DNA of 64,000 nucleotides from NCBI GenBank assembly GCA_001874335.1, contig MPDE01000005.1, positions 1 to 64,000 of the forward strand. Reading direction: 5' to 3'. A program made the translations under genes and the position numbers. Below, piece by piece: positions 26,764 through 35,547 of this stretch; the stretch's first letter is position 1; every line of letters starts with the position of its first letter. The DNA comes from Bacteroidetes bacterium MedPE-SWsnd-G2 (GTDB taxonomy: Bacteria; Bacteroidota; Bacteroidia; Flavobacteriales; Flavobacteriaceae). Below the pieces are notes generated by a model. That model was given only the letters and a program-made list of their open reading frames with translations, was not told the DNA's origin and searched no databases.

Positions 26764-27764
26764 TGTTTGAAGGAATAGAGTTTTTAAACAAAGAGTTATT
26801 TTGGTTATTATTAATAATACCCTTAGCTGTCGTTTGGTATGTGATGAAACATAATAAGCAAACGGCCGAGTTAAAAGTGTCATCACTAAAAGGGTTTAAG
26901 ATCACAAATTCGTGGTTACCTAAAGTAAAACACCTATTGTTTGTACTTAGAATATTGGCAATGGCTTTAATTATTACAGCTATTGCAAGACCGAGAACGG
27001 TTGATATTTCTACCAAAACAAAGACCACACGTGGTATTGATATAGTGATGGCTATCGATGTTTCTGCAAGTATGTTAGCAAAAGATTTACTTCCAAATCG
27101 ATTAGATGCGTTAAAAAATGTAGCGTCAGAGTTTATAAAAGGCCGCCCAAATGACCGAATTGGTTTGGTTGAATACGCAGGAGAAAGCTATACAAAAACA
27201 CCTATTACAAGTGATAAATCTATCGTGTTAAGATCTCTTGATGAGGTGAAATACAATACTATTATTGAAGGCGGTACCGCAATTGGTATGGGCTTGGCTA
27301 CTTCTGTAAATAGATTAAAAGATAGTAAAGCAAAGAGTAAGGTCATTATACTACTAACCGATGGTGTAAATAATTCGGGGCAGATAGACCCTAAAATAGC
27401 AAGTGATTTGGCTGTAGAGTTTGGTATTAAGGTCTATACAATTGGTCTTGGTACAAATGGAATGGCGCTTTCTCCAGTAGCAATTAGAAATGGAAAATTT
27501 CAATACAAACGAGTACAGGTAGAAATTGACGAGGAGCTTTTAGAAGAAATTGCTGAGGTTACTGGAGGTAAATATTTTAGAGCGACTAATAATAAAAAGT
27601 TAGAGGATATTTACGCCGAGATAAACAAATTAGAAAAGACCGAAGTAGAGGAGTTTAAATTCTATAATTACGAGGAAAAGTATAGGCCGTTAATAGTTTT
27701 GGCACTGTTGTTTTTAGTTATAGAAGTGTTGTTGCGTTCAACTGTGTTTAGAAGTTTTATATAA
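26763..27764 (+). CDS. batA: BatA, membrane von Willebrand A protein
   Basis: 333 residues. Two N-terminal helices (ELFWLLLIIPLAVVWYVM and LLFVLRILAMALIITAIA) precede a VWA domain with an intact MIDAS (DVSASM, D99-S103; later TDGVN). A C-terminal helix (PLIVLALLFLVIEVLL) completes the BatA/BatB architecture. The ATG overlaps the previous stop by one base, showing tight coupling. Bat proteins were named for aerotolerance in Bacteroides fragilis and probably form an inner-membrane complex matured by MoxR; their molecular activity is not settled. Confidence 0.93.
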   Translation: MFEGIEFLNKELFWLLLIIPLAVVWYVMKHNKQTAELKVSSLKGFKITNSWLPKVKHLLFVLRILAMALIITAIARPRTVDISTKTKTTRGIDIVMAIDVSASMLAKDLLPNRLDALKNVASEFIKGRPNDRIGLVEYAGESYTKTPITSDKSIVLRSLDEVKYNTIIEGGTAIGMGLATSVNRLKDSKAKSKVIILLTDGVNNSGQIDPKIASDLAVEFGIKVYTIGLGTNGMALSPVAIRNGKFQYKRVQVEIDEELLEEIAEVTGGKYFRATNNKKLEDIYAEINKLEKTEVEEFKFYNYEEKYRPLIVLALLFLVIEVLLRSTVFRSFI

Positions 27765-27765
27765 G

Positions 27766-28803
27766 ATGTATCAATTAGAAGAAAAAATATGGTTTTGGAT
27801 TATGGCAATTATTCCTGTAATTGTCTTATTCTATTTGTTACTTCAGTTTTGGAAATACCGAAGCCAAAAAAACTTTGGAGATTCTAATTTACTCCGAAAA
27901 TTAAGTCCTAATAAATCAAGATTTAAGTCCATTTTAAAATTAGTGGTGTTTTGCTTAGCAATTGCAAGTTTGTCCATGGGCTTGGTAAATCCTAAAATAG
28001 GAACCAAGTTAGAAACTGTAAAGCGTGAAGGCGTTGATATAGTTTTTGCTGTAGATGTTTCAAAAAGTATGTTGGCAGAAGATATTGCACCTAACAGACT
28101 GGAAAAAGCAAAGCAACTGGTGACTCAAATTATTAATAATTTGGCGAGTGATAGGGTTGGTATAATAGCCTATGCAGGTAAGGCGTTTCCGCAGTTACCA
28201 ATCACTACAGATTATGCTTCTGCAAAAATGTTTTTACAGAACATGAATACGGATATGTTGTCTTCTCAAGGTACCGCCATCAATGAGGCTATTAACTTGG
28301 CTAAAACGTATTACGATGATGAGGAGCAAACTAATCGTGTGTTAATAATCATTTCTGATGGAGAAGATCATAGTGACGAAGCAGCAAGTGTAGCTGAAGA
28401 GGCGGGTGATGAAGGTATCAGAATTTTAACCATTGGAGTAGGAGATGTAAAAGGAGGGCCGATACCAATAAAGCGCAACGGCGTAGTTTTAAATTATAAA
28501 AAAGACAACCAAGGAGAAACTGTTATCACGAGGCTAAACGAAGAAACACTTCAAAGGATTGCCGATGAAGCAAACGGAAAATATATAAGAGGGAAGGTGA
28601 CTGCGGAAGTTGTTGAGGAAATTAGAGAGATCCTTAACGGAATGGATAAAAAGGAGTTTGAAGCCAAACAGTTTGCTGACTTTCAAGATCAGTTTCAGTG
28701 GTTTTTAGGCTTCGGATTATTATTGTTATTTATCGATATATTTTTGTTGGATCGTAAGACGGCTTGGTTACGTAAGTTGAATTTATTTAACGAAAACTTA
28801 TGA
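27766..28803 (+). CDS. batB: BatB, membrane von Willebrand A protein
   Basis: 345 residues with the same layout as BatA: N-terminal helices (IWFWIMAIIPVIVLFYLLL and LVVFCLAIASLSMGLV), a VWA domain with MIDAS DVSKSM (D97-S101) and SDGEDHSDEA, and a C-terminal helix (WFLGFGLLLLFIDIFLL). It begins two bases after batA and is probably an ancient duplicate of it, likely assembling with BatA. The stop overlaps an ATG at 28800 in an ATGA arrangement. Confidence 0.93.
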   Translation: MYQLEEKIWFWIMAIIPVIVLFYLLLQFWKYRSQKNFGDSNLLRKLSPNKSRFKSILKLVVFCLAIASLSMGLVNPKIGTKLETVKREGVDIVFAVDVSKSMLAEDIAPNRLEKAKQLVTQIINNLASDRVGIIAYAGKAFPQLPITTDYASAKMFLQNMNTDMLSSQGTAINEAINLAKTYYDDEEQTNRVLIIISDGEDHSDEAASVAEEAGDEGIRILTIGVGDVKGGPIPIKRNGVVLNYKKDNQGETVITRLNEETLQRIADEANGKYIRGKVTAEVVEEIREILNGMDKKEFEAKQFADFQDQFQWFLGFGLLLLFIDIFLLDRKTAWLRKLNLFNENL

Positions 28804-28853
28804 TGGTTACAGTTGAAAAATTAGTAATATTCAAGCTTATAAAGGGTTTAAAG

Positions 28854-29687
28854 ATGAAAAATTTCTTGTTTTTAGTGGTGTTTCTTATCGGAGGATTGGG
28901 CTTTGCGCAAGAGAAAAATGATGCCGAGTTGAAAGCAGAACGTAATGCTGTAAATTTAGTCTATAGCGGAAATGAACTACTTGATGGCGAGGATGTCATT
29001 GCTGCTGAAATGGAATATAGAAAGGCAATTTCAGAACAATCAACTAATGTGGCAGGCACTTACAATTTAGGGAACACGTATTATAACTCTGGACATTTTG
29101 AAGAGGCCTTATTTAGACATCAACAAGCAGCTAAAAAGGCGAAAACAAAGACTGAAAAACATATGGCTTTTCATAATATTGGAAACATTTTAATGAAAAG
29201 TGAAAAGTGTAAAGAAGCGGCTGAAGCTTTTAAAAATGCACTTAGAAATGATCCCACAGATGACGAAAGCCGTTACAATTACGTGATTGCTAAAAAATGT
29301 GCTGAGGAACAGGAAAAAGAGAACGAAAAAGATAAAAAGGACGACCAAGAAAACAAAGACGAAAATAAGGATAAGGACGACCAAGAAGAAAAGCAAGATC
29401 AAGAAGATAAAAAAGATCAAAACGAGGATAAAGGCGATCAAGATAAGCAGGATGGTGAAGATCAAAAGGATGATGAAGGAAAGCCTAAAGAAGATAAAAG
29501 TGATGAAGGTAAAGGAGATGATCAAAAGAAAGACAAAAAGAAGCCTAAACCACAACCGGGTCAATTGTCTCCTCAACAAGTAAAAAATCTTTTAGAGGCG
29601 ATGAACAATCAAGAACAAAAAGTCCAGGAAAAAATAAATGCTGAAAAGCAAAAAGGGGTTAAAATTAAAACGGAAAAAGATTGGTAA
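28854..29687 (+). CDS. batC: BatC, TPR protein with highly charged low-complexity tail
   Basis: 277 residues from the preferred start. A signal peptide (MKNFLFLVVFLIGGLGFAQ) is followed by TPR repeats (~50-150, AGTYNLGNTYYNSGHFEEAL). A long stretch made almost only of Lys, Asp, Glu and Gln (~150-245) follows, then a short conserved end (LSPQQVKNLLEAMNNQEQKV). The open frame starts at ATG 28800, overlapping the batB stop, which would add 18 residues before the signal peptide; both starts are possible. The periplasmic TPR part probably mediates contacts within the Bat complex. The charged tail resembles that of other BatC proteins. Confidence 0.9.
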   Translation: MKNFLFLVVFLIGGLGFAQEKNDAELKAERNAVNLVYSGNELLDGEDVIAAEMEYRKAISEQSTNVAGTYNLGNTYYNSGHFEEALFRHQQAAKKAKTKTEKHMAFHNIGNILMKSEKCKEAAEAFKNALRNDPTDDESRYNYVIAKKCAEEQEKENEKDKKDDQENKDENKDKDDQEEKQDQEDKKDQNEDKGDQDKQDGEDQKDDEGKPKEDKSDEGKGDDQKKDKKKPKPQPGQLSPQQVKNLLEAMNNQEQKVQEKINAEKQKGVKIKTEKDW

Positions 29688-31459
29688 TGAGATTTAAGAG
29701 TATCATTATAACATTGCTGATGGTGGTTTCTCAGTTTGCTTTTGCTCAAGTAAAGTTTGAAGCAAAGGTGAGTAAAAAGAAACTCGGAATTAATGAACGA
29801 TTGCGTATTGATTTTGAAATGAATAAGGATGGGGATAATTTTAATCCACCAGATTTTTCAAACTTTACCGTAGTAGGTGGCCCAAACCAAGCGGTGAGTA
29901 ATTCTTGGGTAAACGGAAAACGTTCGTATTCTAAAACATACACTTATTTTCTGGCACCTAAACGCAGAGGGAGCTTCAAAATTAGACAGGCAGCAATAGA
30001 AATTGAAGGTGAGATTTATAAAACTTCGCCTATTTCAATTACAGTGACAGAAGCAGTCGATAAACCCAGGGATGGAAATAATGCACATTATATTGCCTCA
30101 GAAAACATTCATTTAGTAGCAGAAGTTTCAAATACTAGCCCATACATTAATGAGGCTATTTCTGTTGTTTATAAACTTTATGTGTCCCCTAATACAGGAG
30201 TAAGTAACTGGAGAGAAATTGACAATCCGAGATATAACGATTTTTGGAGTCAAAACATTGAGGTCAAGGGACTAAATGTCAAGAACGGGACTTACAAAGG
30301 AGAAGATTATAGATATGTTGTTTTAAGGAAAACAGTGCTTTATCCGCAAAAAACAGGAAAATTAAAAATTGAACCCCTAAGTTTAGATATCACGGTTGAT
30401 GTTCCGACAGATAGACGTGATATTTTTGGAGGGCGTTTAATGACTAAAGTACATAAAACGGTATCAGCAGGGAGTAAAACTTTGAATGTAAAACCACTTC
30501 CAGAAAAAGGAAAACCTTCCGATTTTACCGGTGCAGTTGGTGATTTTACCTTTAAAATGAGAGCCTCAAAAACGAGTTTAAATGCTTCAGAATCTTTACA
30601 GGCTCGCATTGAAGTTGCAGGTGCTGGTAATTTAAAATTATTTGAATTGCCTAAGTTGTCATTGCCGAGTTCTTTAGAGGTGTTTGAGCCAGAGCATAAT
30701 ATTGATGTTAGAACAGATTTAAAAGGAATGAAAGGACGTATTTCAGATAGTTATACCATCGTTCCCCAGTATAAAGGAAAGTACCCTATTCCTTCTGTTT
30801 CATTTTCTTATTTCGATTTAAAAACAAAATCATATAAACGTATTTCGTCTGGTGATATCGTTATTGATGTTTTAGAAGGGCCTACTAATTTATCTACTGG
30901 AGATAATAATTTGACGGTTAATAATACCAATAAACAGCGAGTGATTGAGTCAGGAACTCAATTTGCATTTATAAAAACGAAAACAAAATTTAGCTCGGTA
31001 AAAAGTAAACACTTTTTTCAATCTACTAAGTTTTGGGCATCATTAATATTACCGCTGTTGGCAATTCCCTTAGCAATGGTTGTTCGTAAAAAGAAGGCTC
31101 AAAGAGATGCTGATGTTGATGGCAACCGAATTAGAAAGGCAGATAAGCTGGCGCGTAAATTTTTATCGACTTCAAAAAAGGCACTTGGAAACAAGGAGGC
31201 TTTTTATGTGGCTTTAGAAAAGGCATTGCATAATTATTTGAAAGCAAAACTTCATATTGAAACCAGTGAAATGAGCAAGGAACGCATCGAGGAGTTGCTG
31301 CTTAAAATGAATGCTGATGCTTCAACAGTAAATGACTTTGTGGCCTTACTTGAGAATTGTGAATTGGCGAGGTATACTCCAATTACTAATGTTGAAATGC
31401 AACAGGATTATGATAAATCAGTTCAAGTAATTTCAAAAATTGATAAGCAATTAAGATAG
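29687..31459 (+). CDS. batD: BatD, oxygen-tolerance family membrane protein
   Basis: About 590 residues. A signal peptide ends in SQFAFAQ. Three or more beta-sandwich repeats follow (FEAKVSKKKLGINERLRIDFEM, FTFKMRASKTSLNASESLQARIEV), then a helix near residue 450 (FWASLILPLLAIPLAMVV) and a cytosolic helical tail of ~110 residues. This is the BatD (Oxygen_tol) family layout. The ATG at 29687 shares one base with the batC stop (TAATG); a TTG two codons earlier is in frame but less likely. The tail resembles the cytosolic part of the composite protein encoded earlier in the operon. Confidence 0.93.
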   Translation: MRFKSIIITLLMVVSQFAFAQVKFEAKVSKKKLGINERLRIDFEMNKDGDNFNPPDFSNFTVVGGPNQAVSNSWVNGKRSYSKTYTYFLAPKRRGSFKIRQAAIEIEGEIYKTSPISITVTEAVDKPRDGNNAHYIASENIHLVAEVSNTSPYINEAISVVYKLYVSPNTGVSNWREIDNPRYNDFWSQNIEVKGLNVKNGTYKGEDYRYVVLRKTVLYPQKTGKLKIEPLSLDITVDVPTDRRDIFGGRLMTKVHKTVSAGSKTLNVKPLPEKGKPSDFTGAVGDFTFKMRASKTSLNASESLQARIEVAGAGNLKLFELPKLSLPSSLEVFEPEHNIDVRTDLKGMKGRISDSYTIVPQYKGKYPIPSVSFSYFDLKTKSYKRISSGDIVIDVLEGPTNLSTGDNNLTVNNTNKQRVIESGTQFAFIKTKTKFSSVKSKHFFQSTKFWASLILPLLAIPLAMVVRKKKAQRDADVDGNRIRKADKLARKFLSTSKKALGNKEAFYVALEKALHNYLKAKLHIETSEMSKERIEELLLKMNADASTVNDFVALLENCELARYTPITNVEMQQDYDKSVQVISKIDKQLR

Positions 31460-31461
31460 AA

Positions 31462-32211
31462 ATGAGAGCAGTACTATTTAGTTTATTTGTTTTGATATCA
31501 TGTCTTGGGTTTTCCCAAAACACGGCTTTATTTGAAAAAGGAAATGCCTTGTATAACGAAGGGAAATATGCAGAAGCTATTGATGTCTATGAGGCTATTT
31601 TAGAAAGAGGTAAACACTCTGAGGAGTTGTATTTTAATTTGGGTAATGCCAATTATAAAATGAACAGAATAGCACCAAGTATCTACTATTTTGAAAAGGC
31701 ATTGCAGTTAAACCCTAATGATAAAGAGATTCAAAATAATTTGAATTTTGCGCAAAATATGACCATTGATGATATTGAAATTTTACCTGATGTAGGATTT
31801 AGGAAAGTGGTTAAAGATGCAGTAAATACTCTAAACTATGACCAATGGGCTTATGCTACGGTTGGGGTGACTGTTTTGTTTGTTATTCTATTTTTGGTTT
31901 ACTTTTTGTCTTATGCGTCAACAACAAAAAGAATGTCATTTATTGGTAGTGGTGTTGCCATGGGTGTTGCATTAATTTGTTTGACATTCGCGTTTTTGAA
32001 ATTTAATATTGAAAGCAAAAATAATCCAGCTATAGTTTTTGCGGTAGAAAGTCAAGTAAAGACAGAGCCTAATCTAAGGAGTTCTGAAGCCTTTAAATTA
32101 CACGAGGGCACAAAAGTGCAGTTGATTGATACTGTAAAAAACTGGAAAAAAATTAAATTATCAGACGGTAAAACAGGATGGGTACCTAACGAAGATGTAA
32201 AGGCTTTGTAA
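31462..32211 (+). CDS. batE: BatE, TPR and SH3-like membrane protein
   Basis: 249 residues. A signal peptide ends in LGFSQ and is followed by TPR repeats (NALYNEGKYAEAIDVYEAIL, LYFNLGNANYKMNRIAPSIYYF), two transmembrane helices (YATVGVTVLFVILFLVYFLS and FIGSGVAMGVALICLTFAFL) and a C-terminal bacterial SH3 domain (VKTEPNLRSSEAFKLHEGTKVQLID, WKKIKLSDGKTGWV). The SH3 may bind peptidoglycan in the periplasm. It is two bases after batD and is the last recognised bat gene. Confidence 0.92.
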   Translation: MRAVLFSLFVLISCLGFSQNTALFEKGNALYNEGKYAEAIDVYEAILERGKHSEELYFNLGNANYKMNRIAPSIYYFEKALQLNPNDKEIQNNLNFAQNMTIDDIEILPDVGFRKVVKDAVNTLNYDQWAYATVGVTVLFVILFLVYFLSYASTTKRMSFIGSGVAMGVALICLTFAFLKFNIESKNNPAIVFAVESQVKTEPNLRSSEAFKLHEGTKVQLIDTVKNWKKIKLSDGKTGWVPNEDVKAL

Positions 32212-32239
32212 GAGATTAGTACTTTTCTTATTCATTTAG

Positions 32240-32254
32240 TATCTTTAAAAGATA
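32240..32254. promoter_or_regulatory. 15-base palindrome before the small secreted orphan gene
   Basis: TATCTTT-A-AAAGATA is a perfect palindrome around one base, ending 10 bases before the ATG at 32265. Its left half (TATCTTTA) also resembles the -7 element with one mismatch. It could be a promoter with overlapping operator, or chance in AT-rich sequence. Confidence 0.35.
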
Positions 32255-32264
32255 ATCGATAAAT

Positions 32265-32558
32265 ATGTCAAATAGAATTATTGTCTTTTGTTTTACATTG
32301 TTGTTTTCCATCTCGTTTTGTGGACCTTCATTTGTGTCAACATTTGATTGTAATTATGTCATAACTATTGATTTAGAACCTAATGATAAAGAATCAAGTG
32401 AAACCAATAATTCTAACCTTGACGAATTGTTTTATGAAACTAAGGATTCAGATTTTATTACTTCCGAGAGAAGTTTATTAGCTTATATTCCTTACTCCAC
32501 AAATTTTTATCAAAATTTACAACTGGAGTGCACCAATCCACCACCTGACTTAATATAG
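32265..32558 (+). CDS. Small secreted protein of unknown function
   Basis: 97 residues. A hydrophobic N terminus (IIVFCFTLLFSISFCG) looks like a signal peptide, possibly with Cys19 as a lipid site though the lipobox is poor. The rest is acidic and Ser/Asn-rich and ends in TNPPPDLI. I recognise no domain. It lies between batE and a SulP transporter, 53 bases after batE, with no terminator between. It could therefore be a last bat-operon gene or an independent gene driven by the palindromic promoter-like site upstream. Plausible start and signal peptide support a real gene. Confidence 0.6.
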   Translation: MSNRIIVFCFTLLFSISFCGPSFVSTFDCNYVITIDLEPNDKESSETNNSNLDELFYETKDSDFITSERSLLAYIPYSTNFYQNLQLECTNPPPDLI

Positions 32559-32629
32559 GTTGTTTAGGGTTTTAAAATTGATGTTTTTCATCAACAGAAA
32601 AATGGTTAACTTAATCTATAATTTATTTC

Positions 32630-34477
32630 ATGAAAAATTTATTTTCTAATTTTAAGGGAGATTTCTTTGGTGGGCTTACCGCAGGAATTGTTGCATTGCC
32701 GTTGGCATTGGCTTTTGGTGTTGCTTCTGGTCTCGGGCCAGATGCAGGATTATATGGCGCTATATTTTTAAGTTTCTTTGCGGCCTTGTTTGGAGGAACT
32801 AGTACTCAAATATCAGGACCCACCGCACCAATGACGGCTGTTAGTGTTGTTTTAATTGCTGGTATTATTGCTTCAAATGATGGTGATGTAAATAGTTCTT
32901 TACCTATAATTTTAATGGTCTTTTTACTGGCTGGAGTATTCCAAATTGGTTTAGGGGTATTAGGTATAGGGAAGTATATTAAATATATACCCTATCCCGT
33001 TGTGTCTGGTTTTATGACTGCCATCGGGTTAATAATTTTAATAACACAGATTCAACCGGCCGTAGGTTATTATCCAGAAAATGATAAAGCATTTGTTGAA
33101 ACATATAAGCCTCTTGCAGAAGATTTAATTCTCGAAAAAATATTAAGAGAGGAAGCCAATGAAGGTATTCTAGTTCTTGAAGATTTTAATGAAACCCTTC
33201 AAAGAGCCCAAGAGGTTACGGAAGAAGAAATATATAGAGAAGCCAAAACTTTGGCAGCAAATGAAGCTTCAAGCACTTTAGGAGCTTTAAAAACTATTCC
33301 GCAAGCATTAGCTCATTTAAATTGGTTAGAATTAATATTGGCCTTAGGGACAATTTTTATTATATATGGCTTTAAACGGATCACAACCGCTATACCTAGT
33401 ACTTTGGTAGCGCTGGTAGTGATGTCTGGAATTGCGATGGGATTTAGTTTAGATTATGTTCCTATTGAAGAAATTCCATCTGGATTCCCAGTGCCACATT
33501 TCGAAATATTTACAGGGCTCAGTCTCGGGGCATTAGCGCCATATGTGTTCACCGCTTTAACGCTTGCCCTTTTAGGTGCGATAGACAGTTTATTGACAAG
33601 TGTTGTAGCCGACAATATGACCAAAACAAAACATAATTCAAATAAGGAGCTGATAGGTCAGGGTATTGGGAATTCAATTTCGGCCTTGTTTGGAGGTTTG
33701 CCAGGTGCAGGTGCTACAATTAGAACGGTAGTAAATATTGAATCAGGTGGTAAAACCAAATTATCAGGGATGATTGCTGGTATAGTGTTACTGTTTATTT
33801 TGTTAGCAATAGGACCTTTAGCATCAAAAATTCCGGCTGCAGTTTTGGCGGGTATTTTAATTACTGTAGGTATTGGGGTAATGGATTATAAAGGGTTAAA
33901 AGCTATACCTAACCTGCCAAAGGACGTTAAATTAGGACCGATTAAATTAAGCTCGGAGGTGTTAATAATGACAGTAGTATTAATACTCTCAACATTCTGG
34001 AACCTAGTTTATGCTGTGGGTATTGGATTAATTTTATCGTCTTTATTCTTTATGAAGAAAATTGGAGATTTAACAGCAAAACGTTCTGGAGTTAAACCTT
34101 TAAAAGAAGAATTATGGGAAGATGAATTGGGTATGCCCGAACATTTGACAACATCTGTAGTAATTAAACACATTAAGGGGCCTCTGTTTTTCGGATCGAC
34201 AAGTGATTTTCAAATGTTGGCAAAACAAATCCCTGATGATGCTTCATTTGTGGTTATTAGACTAGACCGAATGCAGTATATGGATCAATCGGGATTATAT
34301 GCCATGGAAGATGTGTTATTAAATCTCACCCAAAACGGAAAAGTAGTATTACTTGTGGGCGTATTAGAGCAACCCTTGTATATGTTAGAACGCATTGATA
34401 TTGTACCAGATTTGATTTCTACAGATCATATTTTTGAAGATTTTAAATCTTGCTTAGCCTGGATAAAAGAACATTAA
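32630..34477 (+). CDS. SulP-family inorganic anion transporter with STAS domain
   Basis: 615 residues. The SulP signature appears in helices 1-3 (DFFGGLTAGIVALPLALAFGVASG, QISGPTAPMTAV), with about 12-14 hydrophobic segments in all. A cytosolic STAS domain occupies ~500-612 (LDRMQYMDQSGLYAMEDVL, with DQSG at the usual site). The substrate could be bicarbonate or sulfate; no carbonic anhydrase or sulfate gene is adjacent to decide. An acidic helical insert of ~75 residues (~150-228, including FNETLQRAQEVTEEEIYREA) lies between membrane segments. Monocistronic, with a terminator following. Confidence 0.93.
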   Translation: MKNLFSNFKGDFFGGLTAGIVALPLALAFGVASGLGPDAGLYGAIFLSFFAALFGGTSTQISGPTAPMTAVSVVLIAGIIASNDGDVNSSLPIILMVFLLAGVFQIGLGVLGIGKYIKYIPYPVVSGFMTAIGLIILITQIQPAVGYYPENDKAFVETYKPLAEDLILEKILREEANEGILVLEDFNETLQRAQEVTEEEIYREAKTLAANEASSTLGALKTIPQALAHLNWLELILALGTIFIIYGFKRITTAIPSTLVALVVMSGIAMGFSLDYVPIEEIPSGFPVPHFEIFTGLSLGALAPYVFTALTLALLGAIDSLLTSVVADNMTKTKHNSNKELIGQGIGNSISALFGGLPGAGATIRTVVNIESGGKTKLSGMIAGIVLLFILLAIGPLASKIPAAVLAGILITVGIGVMDYKGLKAIPNLPKDVKLGPIKLSSEVLIMTVVLILSTFWNLVYAVGIGLILSSLFFMKKIGDLTAKRSGVKPLKEELWEDELGMPEHLTTSVVIKHIKGPLFFGSTSDFQMLAKQIPDDASFVVIRLDRMQYMDQSGLYAMEDVLLNLTQNGKVVLLVGVLEQPLYMLERIDIVPDLISTDHIFEDFKSCLAWIKEH

Positions 34478-34481
34478 AATG

Positions 34482-34517
34482 AAAATCCTCTAAGATTATT
34501 GCTTAGAGGATTTTTTT
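34482..34517. terminator. Bidirectional terminator
   Basis: The arms AAAATCCTCTAA and TTAGAGGATTTT enclose a 9-base loop, with T-run and A-run on opposite sides. It lies between the convergent SulP and CvpA genes and overlaps the CvpA stop codon. Confidence 0.85.
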
Positions 34518-35040
34518 ATACTTGTTGATTTTCGTTTTCTTCTGTTTCAGTTTCTGTATTACTATTTAGTAAGTCTGGAAAAATCATGGGCACTATAGAT
34601 TTCACAGGTTCGTATAGCACAGATTTATTAATATCTTCTTCATCGGCAAATGGCAGTGTGGTATTGATACGGTCAAAAAATAAAAGTAAAACACTTAAAA
34701 TCACCCCAAATTTAAGAGCGCCGAAAACACCTCCCAAAAACTTGTTTACAATTCCTAAGGCAGCAAAATCTGCTAATTTGGTTAATGCTTTTCCTGCCAA
34801 GGCAATAACTAAAACAATAATAATAAAGGTAATGGCAAAGGCAGCAAGATTGATGTAGTTTTCTTCCCAGTCTACCTTTTCTACTAAAACATCTGCAGCA
34901 TAATTACTAAAATGAATCGCACCGTAAACACCGGCCACAAGAGCTACAAGCGAAGCTACTTCCACAAATAACCCTTTCATAAATCCGCGAACCAATCCAA
35001 ATAAGAGTAAGGCTCCTAAAACAATGTCAAAAATGCTCAT
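34516..35040 (-). CDS. CvpA family membrane protein
   Basis: 174 residues or so from the ATG at 35040. Four transmembrane segments are present: IFDIVLGALLLFGLVRGFMKG, ASLVALVAGVYGAI, INLAAFAITFIIIVLVIALAG and VFGALKFGVILSVLLLFF. The N-terminal DxxxGxxxxxGxxRG and later GKALTKL patterns fit CvpA, named for colicin V production and known in several bacteria for envelope stability. The frame extends upstream to 35112, but the extension does not belong to the family and lies toward the divergent promoter, so the internal ATG is used. The acidic C-terminal tail (TETEENENQQV) is variable. Confidence 0.88.
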   Translation of the reverse strand: MSIFDIVLGALLLFGLVRGFMKGLFVEVASLVALVAGVYGAIHFSNYAADVLVEKVDWEENYINLAAFAITFIIIVLVIALAGKALTKLADFAALGIVNKFLGGVFGALKFGVILSVLLLFFDRINTTLPFADEEDINKSVLYEPVKSIVPMIFPDLLNSNTETETEENENQQV

Positions 35041-35130
35041 CGGTTTTTCAATTTTAAACAAATATAGAAGAACACAAATAATATTACTCCATTTTGTAGC
35101 AGAGAAATGCATTGGTCCCTTATAGTTTAT

Positions 35131-35138
35131 TAACTTTG
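35131..35138 (+). promoter_or_regulatory. Putative promoter, -7 TAACTTTG
   Basis: Exact TAnnTTTG match 16 bases before the ATG at 35155, with a TTG at 35112-35114 spaced 16 bases away, close to the 17-23 expected in flavobacteria. Confidence 0.5.
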
Positions 35139-35154
35139 CTTTTTTTAAAATATT

Positions 35155-35511
35155 ATGTCAAGGGACGAACAATTAAAAGAACGATGGGATGCAGTAGTTG
35201 AGAAACTATCATTGCAATTTGCCGAAGGTGACACCTTAGATTTGGACGCAATTATTTATTTAATTGGAGTTCAGGAATTAGGGCAATTAAACAGAAGGTT
35301 TAAAAAAGATCAGAAATTAGACCTTATGCATATTGCAATTTGCAGGCTTTTAGAGCCTTATGGTTATTATGAGTTTGATTACATCGATGATGATGGTTGG
35401 CCTCATTATACAACCAAGGAAGACTTACCGCATTTAAAAGCTGGTGAACAAAGTATTTTAATGAAAGAAGCTATAGTAAACTATTTTTTAGAAGCAGAAT
35501 TTATAGCTTAA
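35155..35511 (+). CDS. Conserved Bacteroidota hypothetical protein
   Basis: 118 residues, soluble and acidic, predicted mostly helical (RDEQLKERWDAVVEKLSLQF, LDLDAIIYLIGVQELGQL, KLDLMHIAICRLLEPYGYYE). The sequence style is that of a short conserved cytosolic protein. I know no function. It has its own promoter candidate and precedes pheS by 36 bases; pheS also has its own -7 element, so linkage may be loose. Confidence 0.75.
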   Translation: MSRDEQLKERWDAVVEKLSLQFAEGDTLDLDAIIYLIGVQELGQLNRRFKKDQKLDLMHIAICRLLEPYGYYEFDYIDDDGWPHYTTKEDLPHLKAGEQSILMKEAIVNYFLEAEFIA

Positions 35512-35518
35512 GATTTAG

Positions 35519-35526
35519 TAAATTTG
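35519..35526 (+). promoter_or_regulatory. Putative -7 element TAAATTTG for pheS
   Basis: Exact TAnnTTTG match 21 bases before the pheS ATG. No leader peptide or attenuator is visible in the 36-base gap. Confidence 0.5.
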
Positions 35527-35547
35527 CAGTCATTTTGAATTGATATC

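Noticed and set aside
29190-29583. Long antisense and plus-frame open stretches across batC
   Set aside because: They arise because the Lys/Asp/Glu/Gln-rich tail of batC avoids stops in other frames; the translations are low-complexity Ile/Leu/Phe or Lys/Arg strings.
35041-35112. Upstream extension of CvpA
   Set aside because: The added sequence precedes the conserved first helix and has no family similarity.
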